Shown: piece by piece, positions 1 to 7,352 of the stretch
Numbering within the stretch: the stretch's first letter is position 1
How the letters are laid out: each line of letters starts with the position of its first letter
DNA from: Solirubrobacter deserti
GTDB taxonomy: Bacteria; Actinomycetota; Thermoleophilia; Solirubrobacterales; Solirubrobacteraceae
NCBI RefSeq assembly: GCF_027587175.1
Contig: NZ_JAPCID010000054.1
Coordinates: forward strand, 1-45,552
Direction: 5' to 3'
DNA: 45,552 nt
Position numbers and translations under genes: made by a program
The notes under the pieces: generated by a model
What the model was told of the DNA's origin: nothing
The model's input: only the letters and a program-made list of their open reading frames with translations
The model's database searches: none

Positions 1-642
1 CTCCGCCTCCCCGCCGCCGATCCCCCGCCGCCGCGGGTCGCCGCCTCGCCCCCGCCCGCCGCGGGTCCGCAGCCGCCCGCGGGGTTGCCGCCCGCCGCCG
101 GTTCTCCGCCGCCGCATCCCGCGGACTCGCCGCCCGCCGCCGGTTCTCCGCCGCCACCCGCGGCCGACTCGCCGCGCGCCGCTGACGCGCCGCCCGCCGC
201 CGATTCGCCGCGCGCCGCCGAGTCGTCGCCCGTCGCCGACTCGTCGCCGCCCGCCGCCGACCCGCCGCCGGACGCGCCCCAGTCGCCGACGATCTTCGAG
301 ACCTACATCGCGCCGGCCCCGTCGCGACCGCCGAGCCGCGCCGAGGAGGAGCAGGGCGCCCCCGGTCTGCCCCCGCCCGCGGGCCCCCCGCCCCCCGCAC
401 CCGCCCGCCGGGCGCCGCGTGTGGGCCGGCGCGGCGGTCACGACGCGGTCGCCCCCGACGCGTTCCTGCCCGGCCGCAGCCACTATCGCGGGCAGCCGCC
501 CGAGCATCAGCGCACGCAGCCGCCGCGCGACCTGCCCCCGCAACCGCCACCGGCTCCGAAGCAGCCGACGCCGCCGATCGTGATCGCCGGCGCGGTGCTG
601 CTGGCGATCGTGATCCTCGTCGTGCTGCTGATCGCGCTTTGA
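1..642 (+). CDS. Pro/Ala-rich tail-anchored membrane protein, 5' partial
   Basis: The reading frame is open from the first base of the window, so the true start lies upstream. What is visible is about 185 residues of very low-complexity Pro/Ala/Ser sequence built from degenerate units such as PPAAGSPPP and AADSPRAA. A basic stretch (RRAPRVGRRGG) and a Pro/Gln-rich stretch follow, then one C-terminal membrane segment of about 20 residues (IVIAGAVLLAIVILVVLLIA) that ends at the stop. This is the layout of a tail-anchored protein with a disordered cytoplasmic region. Its stop codon overlaps the TTG start of the next gene (TTGA), so the two are probably translationally coupled. No enzymatic domain is visible; the missing N-terminus could carry one. 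No function is assigned. Confidence 0.6.
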   Translation, partial: LRLPAADPPPPRVAASPPPAAGPQPPAGLPPAAGSPPPHPADSPPAAGSPPPPAADSPRAADAPPAADSPRAAESSPVADSSPPAADPPPDAPQSPTIFETYIAPAPSRPPSRAEEEQGAPGLPPPAGPPPPAPARRAPRVGRRGGHDAVAPDAFLPGRSHYRGQPPEHQRTQPPRDLPPQPPPAPKQPTPPIVIAGAVLLAIVILVVLLIAL

Positions 643-1118
643 CCGACCTGCCCCGTTCCGCCCGCCGCGTGCGCGACGCCCTGGTCGCGCTCGGCCTGCC
701 CGCCGACATCCACCGGATGGAGGACTCGACCCGCACCGCGCCCGAGGCCGCCGCGGCCGTCGGCTGCGAGGTCGGGGCGATCGTCAAGTCGCTCGTGATG
801 CGCGGGGTGAAGACCGGCGAGCCCGTCCTGGCGCTCGTGTCCGGCTCGAACCGCGCCGACCTCGAGCTCGTGTCCGCGGCCGTTGGCGAGGGCATCGAGC
901 GTCCCGACGCCGCCTACGTGCGCGAGGTCACGGGGTTCTCGATCGGCGGCGTCCCGCCCGTCGGCCATCCCGCTCCGGTGCGCACCGTGCTCGACGAGGA
1001 CCTGCTGCGCTTCGAGACCGTCTGGGCCGCCGCCGGCAACCCGCACGCGGTCTTCCCGATCGCGCCTGACGCGCTCGCGAGCGCCACCGGCGCGAGGGTC
1101 ACCCGCCTGGCGGCCTGA
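639..1118 (+). CDS. YbaK/EbsC-family aminoacyl-tRNA deacylase
   Basis: A 159-residue protein the length of a stand-alone YbaK domain. Family hallmarks are the early RMEDSTRTAPEAAAAVG stretch, the conserved lysine in AIVKSLVM, the TGFSIGGVPPVGH loop, and AAGNPHAVFPI near the end. Members of this family act in trans to hydrolyse mischarged tRNA (Cys-tRNA(Pro) or Ala-tRNA(Pro) types). The exact substrate cannot be read from this sequence. The TTG start overlaps the stop of the preceding gene by 4 bp. The 3' end overlaps the convergent TetR gene by 20 bp. Confidence 0.85.
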   Translation: MTDLPRSARRVRDALVALGLPADIHRMEDSTRTAPEAAAAVGCEVGAIVKSLVMRGVKTGEPVLALVSGSNRADLELVSAAVGEGIERPDAAYVREVTGFSIGGVPPVGHPAPVRTVLDEDLLRFETVWAAAGNPHAVFPIAPDALASATGARVTRLAA

Positions 1119-1695
1119 GCGCGAACCCGGCCAACACGCCGTCGACGAGCGGCTCGACCTCGGCCTCGGTCAGCCGCCGGTCCTGCCACAGCAGCCGGTA
1201 GTACAGCGCGCCGTTGAGCAGGTCGAGCACGAGGTCGCCGTCACAGTCCGGCCGCAGCTGCCCCCGCTCGATGCCCGCGGCCACCAGCCGCAGCGCCGGC
1301 TCACGCACCTCGCGCAGGGAGGCGGCGAGCGCTGCGTCGATGCGCTCGTTGCCGGCCGCGGCCGCGAGCAGCTCGGCGGCCGAACGCCGGAGAGGCTGCG
1401 CGGCCAGCGTCCGCGCGGCGCGGGTGAAGCCGGCGATCAGGTGCTCGCGCAGCGTCGCGGCCTCGGGCAGCGGCTCCTGGTGCATCGGCGTGGAGGCGAT
1501 CGCCTCGAGGATCTCGTCGACGTCCGCGTAGCGCCGGTTGACCGCCGGGAGGCTGACGCCCGCGCGGCGAGCGATCTGCTCGCGGCTGAGGCGGTGCCGG
1601 CCGACCTCCTCCAACAACTCCACGCAGGCGTCCACGATCGCGCGGTCGATCGAAGGGTCACGCGGACGGCCGCGACGCGGGGGGTTGTCGTTCAC
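1099..1695 (-). CDS. TetR/AcrR-family transcriptional regulator
   Basis: A 198-residue protein with an N-terminal TetR helix-turn-helix at about residues 14-60. Recognisable segments are IDRAIVDACVELLEE, then LSREQIARRAGVSLPAVNRRY, preceded by a basic RRGRPRDPS arm. The C-terminal two thirds is helical, as expected for the ligand-binding and dimerisation domain, but too divergent to name an effector. The start is a GTG at 1695. A perfect 11-bp inverted repeat at 1712-1734 lies between this gene and the divergent small gene at 1747, which makes auto-repression and control of that neighbour likely. The 3' end overlaps the convergent YbaK-type gene. Confidence 0.85.
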   Translation of the reverse strand: MNDNPPRRGRPRDPSIDRAIVDACVELLEEVGRHRLSREQIARRAGVSLPAVNRRYADVDEILEAIASTPMHQEPLPEAATLREHLIAGFTRAARTLAAQPLRRSAAELLAAAAGNERIDAALAASLREVREPALRLVAAGIERGQLRPDCDGDLVLDLLNGALYYRLLWQDRRLTEAEVEPLVDGVLAGFALRPPGG

Positions 1696-1711
1696 GCCCG
1701 GCGGGGTAGCA

Positions 1712-1734
1712 TTCCGTTAGTCAGACTAACGGAA
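1712..1734. promoter_or_regulatory. TetR operator palindrome
   Basis: Perfect inverted repeat: 11-bp arm ttccgttagtc, one central a, then the exact reverse complement. It sits in the 51-bp gap between the divergent tetR-like gene and the gene at 1747. The minus-strand hexamer TAGTCT (1728-1723), a plausible -10 box for the regulator, lies inside it. Size, symmetry and position are those of a TetR-family operator. Confidence 0.75.
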
Positions 1735-1746
1735 AGGGAGGCGGAC

Positions 1747-2022
1747 ATGTACGACGTGGAGCGCTTCGGTGGCGAGGTCGCCGGACACGAGGTCGTGCTG
1801 GAGTTCGACACGCGGCGCGTGGTCCTCAACCAGGCGAACCTGCTCGTCGACGGTGACCGGGTCGACACCGGGAAGGTCTTCTACGGCGACAAGCAGCTGC
1901 GCACGACGCTGGACGACGGCACCGAGGTGGAGGTCGCCTTGCACTCGGGCATGGCCGGCGAGCTCACGCGCGCCCAGCTGCGCCAGGCCGACGGCAGTTG
2001 GCGTGATCTCACCAAGCTGTAG
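1747..2022 (+). CDS. Small conserved-looking protein under TetR control
   Basis: A 91-residue acidic protein starting at an ATG 4-9 nt after a strong Shine-Dalgarno (aaagggagg). The composition suggests a small beta-sandwich: FGGEVAGHEVVLEFDTRRVV, GDRVDTGKVFYGDKQLRTTL, VEVALHSGMAGELTRAQLR, ending GSWRDLTKL. No signal peptide, membrane segment or Cys is seen. I do not recognise the family. It is divergent from the TetR-like gene, with the palindrome at 1712-1734 between them, so it is probably the regulator's direct target. A longer in-frame extension upstream is open, but it runs antisense through tetR and is not coding-like. Confidence 0.65.
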   Translation: MYDVERFGGEVAGHEVVLEFDTRRVVLNQANLLVDGDRVDTGKVFYGDKQLRTTLDDGTEVEVALHSGMAGELTRAQLRQADGSWRDLTKL

Positions 2023-2063
2023 CGCCGTGATGAGTTCTCGCGCCCGGTCGCGTCATAACCGGT

Positions 2064-2462
2064 ATGGACGCACAACGTGAGATCCAGACCCTGATCCGGC
2101 GCTGGGTCGACGCCGTCGACCGCGCCGATCTCGAAGGCGTGCTCGCCGATCACACGGACGACATCGTGATGTTCGACGTCCCGCCGCCGCACGCGGGCCA
2201 CCGCGGGATGGCGGAGTACAGAGCGGCCTGGCCCGAGTTCTTGGCCTGGCAGGCCGGCGGCGCGCGGTTCGAGCTGACCGAGTTGGAGGTGACCGCCGGC
2301 AAGGACGTCGCCTTCGCCCACGCGCTACTGCGCTGCGGCCCGCCCGAGTGGTACGAGGCCGAGCCGGGCAAGCGGCTGCGGCTCACCTTCGGGCTCCGCC
2401 GGGAGGACCGCCGCTGGCGCATCGCGCACGAGCATCACTCGTTCGTGCACCCGTCACCATGA
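2064..2462 (+). CDS. SnoaL-like / NTF2-fold protein
   Basis: A 132-residue protein with the SnoaL/ketosteroid-isomerase-like layout. It opens with the helix IQTLIRRWVDAVDRADLEGV, continues LADHTDDIVMFDVPPPHAGH and GMAEYRAAWPEF, and ends with strands LRLTFGLRREDRRWRIAHEHHS. The fold covers small-molecule isomerases, cyclases and many proteins without known activity, so no substrate is proposed. The ATG at 2064 is only 4 nt after a possible -10 hexamer (CATAAC), which would give a nearly leaderless mRNA. The gene ends 4 nt before the DUF427 gene, so the two probably form one unit. Confidence 0.75.
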   Translation: MDAQREIQTLIRRWVDAVDRADLEGVLADHTDDIVMFDVPPPHAGHRGMAEYRAAWPEFLAWQAGGARFELTELEVTAGKDVAFAHALLRCGPPEWYEAEPGKRLRLTFGLRREDRRWRIAHEHHSFVHPSP

Positions 2463-2466
2463 ACGT

Positions 2467-2802
2467 ATGTCCGCCCACCGCATCAGCACCACCCCGAGTG
2501 AGGCCCGCGTCCGGGTCGAGTCCAACGGCCAGGTGCTCGCCGAGAGCAGTCGGGCCGTCGAGCTGCACGAGACGGGGCTGCCGACCCGCTACTACTTGCC
2601 GCGTGAGGACGTCCGCATGGATCTCCTCACGCCCACCGACACCACGTCGCACTGCCCGTTCAAGGGCGACGCGTCCTACTTCTCCGCGCCCGACGTCGAG
2701 GACGCGTTCTGGGTCTACGAGCAGCCGTCCGAGGAGGACGCCAAGCCGATCGCCGGTCTGCTCGCCCCGTGGCCCGGCCGGGTTGAAGTGATCGTGGAGT
2801 AG
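2467..2802 (+). CDS. DUF427 domain-containing protein
   Basis: A 111-residue protein matching the DUF427 pattern: VRVESNGQVLAESSRAVELHE, then GLPTRYYLPREDVRMDLL, then TSHCPFKGDASYFS with the conserved Cys and Lys, and a final WVYEQP segment. DUF427 proteins are widespread in actinobacteria and have no firmly established reaction. The start is 4 nt after the preceding stop without a clear ribosome binding site, consistent with translational coupling to the SnoaL-like gene. Confidence 0.85.
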   Translation: MSAHRISTTPSEARVRVESNGQVLAESSRAVELHETGLPTRYYLPREDVRMDLLTPTDTTSHCPFKGDASYFSAPDVEDAFWVYEQPSEEDAKPIAGLLAPWPGRVEVIVE

Positions 2803-2812
2803 CCAGTACATT
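2783..2812 (+). promoter_or_regulatory. Promoter of the SDR gene (leaderless)
   Basis: A -35 hexamer TTGAAG (2783-2788) and a -10 hexamer TACATT (2807-2812) are separated by 18 bp. The -10 box ends 7 nt before the ATG at 2820, so transcription should start at or one base before the start codon. No Shine-Dalgarno is present. Confidence 0.5.
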
Positions 2813-2819
2813 CATACGT

Positions 2820-3797
2820 ATGCGCATCGTCGTCACGGGCTCTTCCGGTCATCTCGGCGAGGCGCTGTGCCGCGTCTTGCGCGACGACGGGGTCGATGTC
2901 GTCTCGACCGACGTCCTCCCGTCGCCGCACACGACGCTCGTGGGCTCGGTCGCCGACCGCGACCTCGTCCGCGAGGCGCTGAGGGGCGCCGACGCCGTCG
3001 TGCACGCGGCGACGCTGCACAAGCCGCACGTCGGCTCCCACAGCCGCCAGGAGTTCGTCGACACCAACGTCACCGGCACGCTGAACCTGCTCGAGGAGGC
3101 GGTCGCGGCCGGCGTGTCCCGGTTCGTGTTCACGAGCACCACGAGCGCGTTCGGCCGCGCGCTGGTCCCGCCGCCGGGCGCGCCGGCGGCCTGGATCACC
3201 GAGGACGTCCGGCCCGTCCCGAAGAACATCTACGGCGCGACCAAGACCGCGGCCGAGGACCTGTGCGAGCTCATTCACCGCGACCACGGCCTGCCGGTCG
3301 TGATCCTGCGCACCTCGCGCTTCTTCCCGGAGAGCGACGATCGCGACGACGTCCGGACCGCGTTCGCCGACGCGAACCTGAAGGTCAACGAGCTGCTGTA
3401 CCGCCGTGTTGACCTCGAGGACGTCGTGAGCGCGCACCGCTGCGCGCTCGAACGGGCCGACGCGATCGGCTTCGGCCGCTACATCATCAGCGCCACGACG
3501 CCCTTCACGCGCGACGACCTCGCGGAGCTGCGCACGGACGCGCCCGCCGTCGTCGCCCGCCACTCGCCCGCCTACCCGGCTCTCTACGACCGCCTCGGCT
3601 GGCGCATGTTCGACGCGATCGAGCGCGTGTACGTCAACACCGCCGCGCGCGAGGACCTCGACTGGGCGCCGAAGTACGACTTCGCGTTCGCGCTCGAGCG
3701 CCTGGCCGCGGGCGAGGAGTGGCGGTCCGAGCTCACCCTCGCCGTCGGCGCGAAGGGCTACCACGCCGAGACGACCGGCGTGTACACCACCCGCTGA
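2820..3797 (+). CDS. NAD(P)-dependent epimerase/dehydratase (extended SDR)
   Basis: A 325-residue extended short-chain dehydrogenase. The N-terminal Rossmann motif GSSGHLG (residues 7-13) binds the nucleotide. The catalytic Tyr and Lys are in NIYGATKTAAED (Y138, K142), and the Ser/Thr segment is FTSTTS near 106. Family members act on NDP-sugars or related carbonyl compounds. Nothing here fixes the substrate, and the surrounding genes are not a sugar pathway. The start is the ATG at 2820, supported by the promoter at 2783-2812. The next gene begins 19 bp downstream. Confidence 0.85.
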   Translation: MRIVVTGSSGHLGEALCRVLRDDGVDVVSTDVLPSPHTTLVGSVADRDLVREALRGADAVVHAATLHKPHVGSHSRQEFVDTNVTGTLNLLEEAVAAGVSRFVFTSTTSAFGRALVPPPGAPAAWITEDVRPVPKNIYGATKTAAEDLCELIHRDHGLPVVILRTSRFFPESDDRDDVRTAFADANLKVNELLYRRVDLEDVVSAHRCALERADAIGFGRYIISATTPFTRDDLAELRTDAPAVVARHSPAYPALYDRLGWRMFDAIERVYVNTAAREDLDWAPKYDFAFALERLAAGEEWRSELTLAVGAKGYHAETTGVYTTR

Positions 3798-3816
3798 TCG
3801 GGCACCTCTAGCGAGG

Positions 3817-4290
3817 GTGAGCGTGACCGTCGAGTTCTGCGGGGGCGAGGGCGAGGTCGTCGCGACCGTCAAGCTGGACGAGCGGACGATGTTCTGGAGC
3901 GACGGCGTGTTCGCCCGCGGCCCCGCGTACGCCCCGCACGCCGGCTTCTTCGGCGACCTCGAAGCCGCTTCGCGCCGGTTCCAGGCCGCATCCGGCGACG
4001 CGGAGCAGCCCGCGTTGGCCGAGCTCGCCGAGATCTGGACGGAGCTCAACCACCACTTCCGCGCCCGCGAGCGGGGCAGCAGCGTCTGGCTGGTCGACGT
4101 CGGGCTGCTGCTCGACGGCGAGCGGGCCTCCGTGCGCTACTACGCGCCCGAAGGGCCCGAGACGTTGTCAGACGCGCAGCTGGATGAGCTCGAGCGGGCG
4201 ATGGAGACCGCGCCGCCCGACGAGCAGCTGGCGGCGGCGCGCCGGTACCTCCCGCGCCTGATCGCGGAGGTCCGCCGCGCGCGCGGCTAG
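3817..4290 (+). CDS. Hypothetical protein
   Basis: A 157-residue acidic protein. The N-terminal third looks like beta strands (MSVTVEFCGGEGEVVATVKL, FWSDGVFARG). The middle and C-terminus look helical (FGDLEAASRRFQAASGDAE, LSDAQLDELERAMETA). One internal segment, SSVWLVDVGLLLDGE, resembles a buried strand pair. No signal peptide, no membrane helix, one Cys. I do not recognise the family. The start is a GTG at 3817; an in-frame GTG at 3823 is possible. Its TAG stop shares the palindrome CTAG with the stop of the convergent permease gene. Confidence 0.6.
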   Translation: MSVTVEFCGGEGEVVATVKLDERTMFWSDGVFARGPAYAPHAGFFGDLEAASRRFQAASGDAEQPALAELAEIWTELNHHFRARERGSSVWLVDVGLLLDGERASVRYYAPEGPETLSDAQLDELERAMETAPPDEQLAAARRYLPRLIAEVRRARG

Positions 4291-5072
4291 GCCCGCACCG
4301 ACTTGCGCTCGTACAGGTGGCGGGCCCACAGCCAGCCGATCAGCCCGAGGACGACGACCCAGACGAGGCTCAGCCAGCCGTTGTCGCCGAGCTCGGTGCC
4401 GAACAGCAGCGCGCGCAGCGCCTCGATGAACGGCGTGAACGGCTGGTGCTCGGCGAACCACTGCAGCCAGCCGGGCATCGACTCGGTGGGCACGAAGCCG
4501 CTGCCGAGGAACGGCAGGATCATGAGCGGCATCGGCAGGTTGCTCGCGCTCTCGACGCCCTTGGCGAACACGCCGAACGCGGCGCCCAGCCAGCACAGCG
4601 CGTACCCGATCGCGGTGAGCAGGCCGGCGGCGCCGAGCCAGCCCCACAGCGACGCGTCGCCGCGGAAGCCCATCAGCAGCGCGACCGCGAGCACGATCGC
4701 CGTGGCCAGCAGCACCTGGATGAGGTTGCCGAGCACGTGGCCGCTGAGCACGGCCGAGCGGGAGATGTCCATCGTCCGGAAGCGGGCGATGATGCCTTCG
4801 GTGAGGTCCTTGGAGACCGACAGTGCGGGGCCGGTGACGCCGCCCGCGATCGTGAGCAGCAGGACGCCGGGCACGACGTAGTCCAGGTAGGCGTCGCTGC
4901 CGGCGCCGCCGATGCCGGTGCCGAGCGTGTCGCCGAAGACGTACACGAACAGCACCAGGAAGATCAGCGGGGTCATGATCAGGTACGTGATCACCGGGTA
5001 GCGGACCGCGTGCTTGAGGTTGCGGCGCAGCATCGTGGCCGAGTCGGACACGGTGTGGGCGAGGGTGCTCAT
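4287..5072 (-). CDS. ABC-2 type multidrug exporter permease (DrrB-like)
   Basis: A 261-residue integral membrane protein with about six membrane segments. It shows the ABC-2/DrrB layout: a cytoplasmic N-terminal stretch (DSATMLRRNLKHAVRYP), a first hydrophobic helix (VITYLIMTPLIFLVLFVYVF), the LTEGIIARFRTMDISRSAVL coupling region, and a late segment, GSGFVPTESMPGWLQWFAE. It should form the channel of an exporter with the ATPase encoded immediately upstream; their ATG and TGA overlap by 4 bp. It is the last gene of a four-gene operon headed by an RHH regulator. The substrate is unknown: a drug, lipid or surface molecule. Confidence 0.88.
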   Translation of the reverse strand: MSTLAHTVSDSATMLRRNLKHAVRYPVITYLIMTPLIFLVLFVYVFGDTLGTGIGGAGSDAYLDYVVPGVLLLTIAGGVTGPALSVSKDLTEGIIARFRTMDISRSAVLSGHVLGNLIQVLLATAIVLAVALLMGFRGDASLWGWLGAAGLLTAIGYALCWLGAAFGVFAKGVESASNLPMPLMILPFLGSGFVPTESMPGWLQWFAEHQPFTPFIEALRALLFGTELGDNGWLSLVWVVVLGLIGWLWARHLYERKSVRA

Positions 5073-6001
5073 CGAGCGGCCTCCTGCGTGGCTTCGTGAC
5101 CCGTCAGCGCGAAGAACACGTCGTCCAGGTCGGGAGTGTGGATGGTGAAGGTGAGCGGCTCGCTCTCCAGCCGGTCCATGACCGCGCGGATGGAGGCGAA
5201 GCTGCCGTCGCTCGGCACGTCGAGCGCGAGCGCGGCGTCGTCGCGGGTGGCGTCGGGGAGGGTCGTGGCGGCGTGGGTGAGCGCGTGCTCATCCGAGAAC
5301 TCGAGCCGGATGCGTCCGCCGGGGACGCGCCGCTTGAGCTCGGCCGGCGTGCCGTCGGCGACGATCGTGCCGCGGTCGAGCACCGCGATCCGGTCTGCCA
5401 GCTGGTCGGCTTCCTCCAGGTACTGGGTGGTCAGGAAGATCGTGGTGCCGGCGGCGACGAGCTCGCGGACGATCTGCCACATCTCCACCCGGCTGCGCGG
5501 GTCCAGGCCGGTGGTCGGCTCGTCCAGGAAGACGATCGACGGGCGCGAGATGAGCGTCATCGCCAGGTCCAGCCGGCGCCGCATGCCGCCCGAATAGGTC
5601 GACAGCGGCTTGCCCGCGGCCTCGGTGAGGTCGAAGCGCTCGAGCAGCTCGCGCGTGCGGCGCGCGCCCTCCTTGCGGCCGAGGTGACGCAGGTCGGCCA
5701 TCAGGCGCAGGTTCTCCTCGCCCGTGAGCAGGTTGTCGACGGCCGAGAACTGGCCCGTGAGCCCGATCAGGGCGCGGACGGCCTCGGGCTGCGCGACGAC
5801 GTCGTGCCCGCCGACGCGCGCGACGCCTGAGTCCGGCCGCAGCAGCGTCGAGAGGATGTGGACGATCGTCGTCTTGCCGGCGCCGTTGGGCCCGAGCAGG
5901 GCGAACACGCCGGCGGGGGACACGTCGAGGTCGAGCTGGTCGAGCACGACCTTCTCCCCGAAGGACTTCGAGAGCCCTTCGAGTTCGATGGCGGAAGGCA
6001 T
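5069..6001 (-). CDS. ABC exporter ATP-binding protein (DrrA-like)
   Basis: A 310-residue nucleotide-binding subunit. Walker A is GPNGAGKT (about residues 37-44), the signature is YSGGMRRRLDLA, Walker B is VFLDEPTTGLD, and the D-loop/H-loop region is FLTTQYLEEADQLADR, where Gln replaces the usual His before YLEEAD as is typical of the DrrA subfamily. A C-terminal 80-residue extension after the ATPase core is also typical of DrrA. It overlaps the permease start by 4 bp and follows the DUF4097 gene by 9 bp. Co-transcription with the RHH regulator makes this a regulated, stress- or ligand-induced exporter. Confidence 0.92.
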   Translation of the reverse strand: MPSAIELEGLSKSFGEKVVLDQLDLDVSPAGVFALLGPNGAGKTTIVHILSTLLRPDSGVARVGGHDVVAQPEAVRALIGLTGQFSAVDNLLTGEENLRLMADLRHLGRKEGARRTRELLERFDLTEAAGKPLSTYSGGMRRRLDLAMTLISRPSIVFLDEPTTGLDPRSRVEMWQIVRELVAAGTTIFLTTQYLEEADQLADRIAVLDRGTIVADGTPAELKRRVPGGRIRLEFSDEHALTHAATTLPDATRDDAALALDVPSDGSFASIRAVMDRLESEPLTFTIHTPDLDDVFFALTGHEATQEAAR

Positions 6002-6010
6002 GGTGGGTCC

Positions 6011-6835
6011 TCAGGAGTCGGAGCGGTGGATGTCGATGGAGCCGTAACCGGTGCGGACGTGGAGCTCGAGCGTCTGCTCGTCCGCGGCGGGGCCGGCGTC
6101 GGCGGCGAGGTCGGTGCGGACGACGCCGTACTGCGAGGTCGCGTCCAACCACACCGCGGTGCCGCGGCGCACGCCGACGTCGACGCTCCCGTAGGAGCCG
6201 TCGATGCGGATGACGCCGGCGTTGGCCTGCCGCACGCGGACGCTCCCGTAGGCGGAGCGGATGGTCGCGTCGGACGCGGCGGTGCCGAGCTCCAGCGAGC
6301 CGCTGGAGGTCTTCAGCTCGGCCGGCCCGTCGACGCGGTCGACCGTGATGGGGCCGTCGGCGCCCGTCAGCTGCAGGGCGCCGCCGACGTGGCCGACGCG
6401 CATCGAGCCGGACTTGAAGTGGATGTCGGCGTCGCCGTCGACGTTCGTGACGCGGTAGTCGCCGTGCCCGCCCTTGAGCGTGAGCCGCTCGGCGGAGTCG
6501 AGCACGAACTCGCCGAACGGGACCTCGGCGTCCACGGCCGCGAAGCGTCCCGTCATCCGCAGCGTGCCGAACTTGACGGTGGCCTCGACCGCGGACGTCT
6601 CGGGGACCTCGACGACGAGGTCGACGGAGTCCTTGCCCGGGCCGAAGATGCGCGGCTTGTGCGGTCCGCGGATTACGACCGCGTCGCCGACCTGGTCCAC
6701 GCGCACCGCCTCGGCCGAAGCACGGTCACCGGAACGGCGCGGGTTGCTCGGCGAGGCGTCGACCGCGACGTCGGAGCGCGCCTTGGCCAGCAACTGCACG
6801 TTGCCGACCTCGAGCTCGACGCGGACGGCGCTCAT
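6011..6835 (-). CDS. DUF4097-type beta-repeat protein
   Basis: A 274-residue protein made almost wholly of short beta-strand repeats of about 20 residues, with recurring GSVRVRQANA, GSYGSVDVGV, GYGSIDIHRSD and GHGDYRVTNV units. This is the DUF4097 solenoid seen in putative adhesin or envelope-sensing proteins. Here it has no signal peptide or membrane anchor and looks cytosolic. The start is the ATG at 6835, whose ATGA overlaps the stop of the RHH gene; a GTG nine bases upstream is possible but would lengthen the overlap. Operon position between an RHH regulator and an ABC exporter suggests that it senses or modulates the exporter. That role is inferred. Confidence 0.8.
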   Translation of the reverse strand: MSAVRVELEVGNVQLLAKARSDVAVDASPSNPRRSGDRASAEAVRVDQVGDAVVIRGPHKPRIFGPGKDSVDLVVEVPETSAVEATVKFGTLRMTGRFAAVDAEVPFGEFVLDSAERLTLKGGHGDYRVTNVDGDADIHFKSGSMRVGHVGGALQLTGADGPITVDRVDGPAELKTSSGSLELGTAASDATIRSAYGSVRVRQANAGVIRIDGSYGSVDVGVRRGTAVWLDATSQYGVVRTDLAADAGPAADEQTLELHVRTGYGSIDIHRSDS

Positions 6836-7317
6836 CGCACCCACCCCGTGTACGAGCTGCCGTGCGAGGGCGGCATCGGTCGCCGCGGCTCGAGCGCCGC
6901 GCCGACCGCGCGCACGAACCAGGTGTTGAGCGAGATGCCCTGCGTGGCCGCGGCGGCTTCGGCGCGGGTCTTGAGCGAGTCGGGCAGCCGGAGCGTCGTG
7001 CGGCTCGTCGTGCCGTCCTCGTCCTCGACCGGCTCATTCGGCGTGGATGACGCCGATGACACCACCGGTTCCGCGGCCGGCTTCGACACGACGAACTCGA
7101 CCTCACGGCCACGCAGGCGGACGTCCACGGAACCGGGCGCCAGCTCGCGGGTGATCTCCCCGGCGGCGTCGGAGAGCGCCTCGAAGAACGCGAGGCGGGC
7201 GGCCGCGTCGAGCGCGGCGGTCAGCCGCTCGGCGACTTCCTGCGCCTCAGCACCTCCCGCGGCGGCGGCGACGACGAGCTGCCGCTGGAGCTCTTCGACG
7301 TAGTTGGCGATCTGCAT
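6832..7317 (-). CDS. Ribbon-helix-helix (HicB/Arc-like) regulator heading the exporter operon
   Basis: A 161-residue protein. Residues 1-65 are helical (IANYVEELQRQLVVAAAAGG, AERLTAALDAAARLAFFEAL). The middle contains the short strand VDVRLRGREVEFVV and an acidic linker. The C-terminus carries a ribbon-helix-helix: strand TTLRLPDSL, helix KTRAEAAAATQG, turn ISLN, helix TWFVRAVGAAL. Such domains dimerise and bind short tandem palindromes. Two fitting palindromes lie directly upstream over the promoter, so this is probably an autorepressor of the whole operon. The start is the ATG at 7317. A longer open frame upstream crosses the operators and is not coding-like. HicB-type annotation is likely, but no HicA toxin is adjacent. 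Confidence 0.8.
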   Translation of the reverse strand: MQIANYVEELQRQLVVAAAAGGAEAQEVAERLTAALDAAARLAFFEALSDAAGEITRELAPGSVDVRLRGREVEFVVSKPAAEPVVSSASSTPNEPVEDEDGTTSRTTLRLPDSLKTRAEAAAATQGISLNTWFVRAVGAALEPRRPMPPSHGSSYTGWVR

Positions 7318-7323
7318 GGCGCC

Positions 7324-7352
7324 AGTATGACACCACTTTGGTGTCATTGCAA
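7324..7352 (-). promoter_or_regulatory. Promoter of the RHH-DUF4097-ABC operon
   Basis: On the minus strand a -35 hexamer TTGCAA (7352-7347) is followed by a 17-bp spacer and a -10 hexamer CATACT (7329-7324). The -10 ends 6 nt before the ATG at 7317, so the message should be leaderless. The spacer is almost entirely the operator palindrome. Confidence 0.6.
7327..7347. promoter_or_regulatory. Operator O1 of the RHH operon
   Basis: Perfect inverted repeat: 9-bp arms atgacacca and tggtgtcat around ctt. It fills the -10/-35 spacer of the operon promoter, the ideal position for repression. Confidence 0.7.

Noticed and set aside
85-300. Short tandem GC-rich units at the left end, considered as a repeat array or CRISPR
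   Set aside because: Units are 6-30 bp, degenerate and in frame with Pro/Ala coding. No constant repeats with unique spacers.
6832-7317. HicAB toxin-antitoxin module
   Set aside because: The protein has a HicB/Arc-like RHH domain, but there is no small HicA-like double-stranded-RNA-binding toxin on either side.
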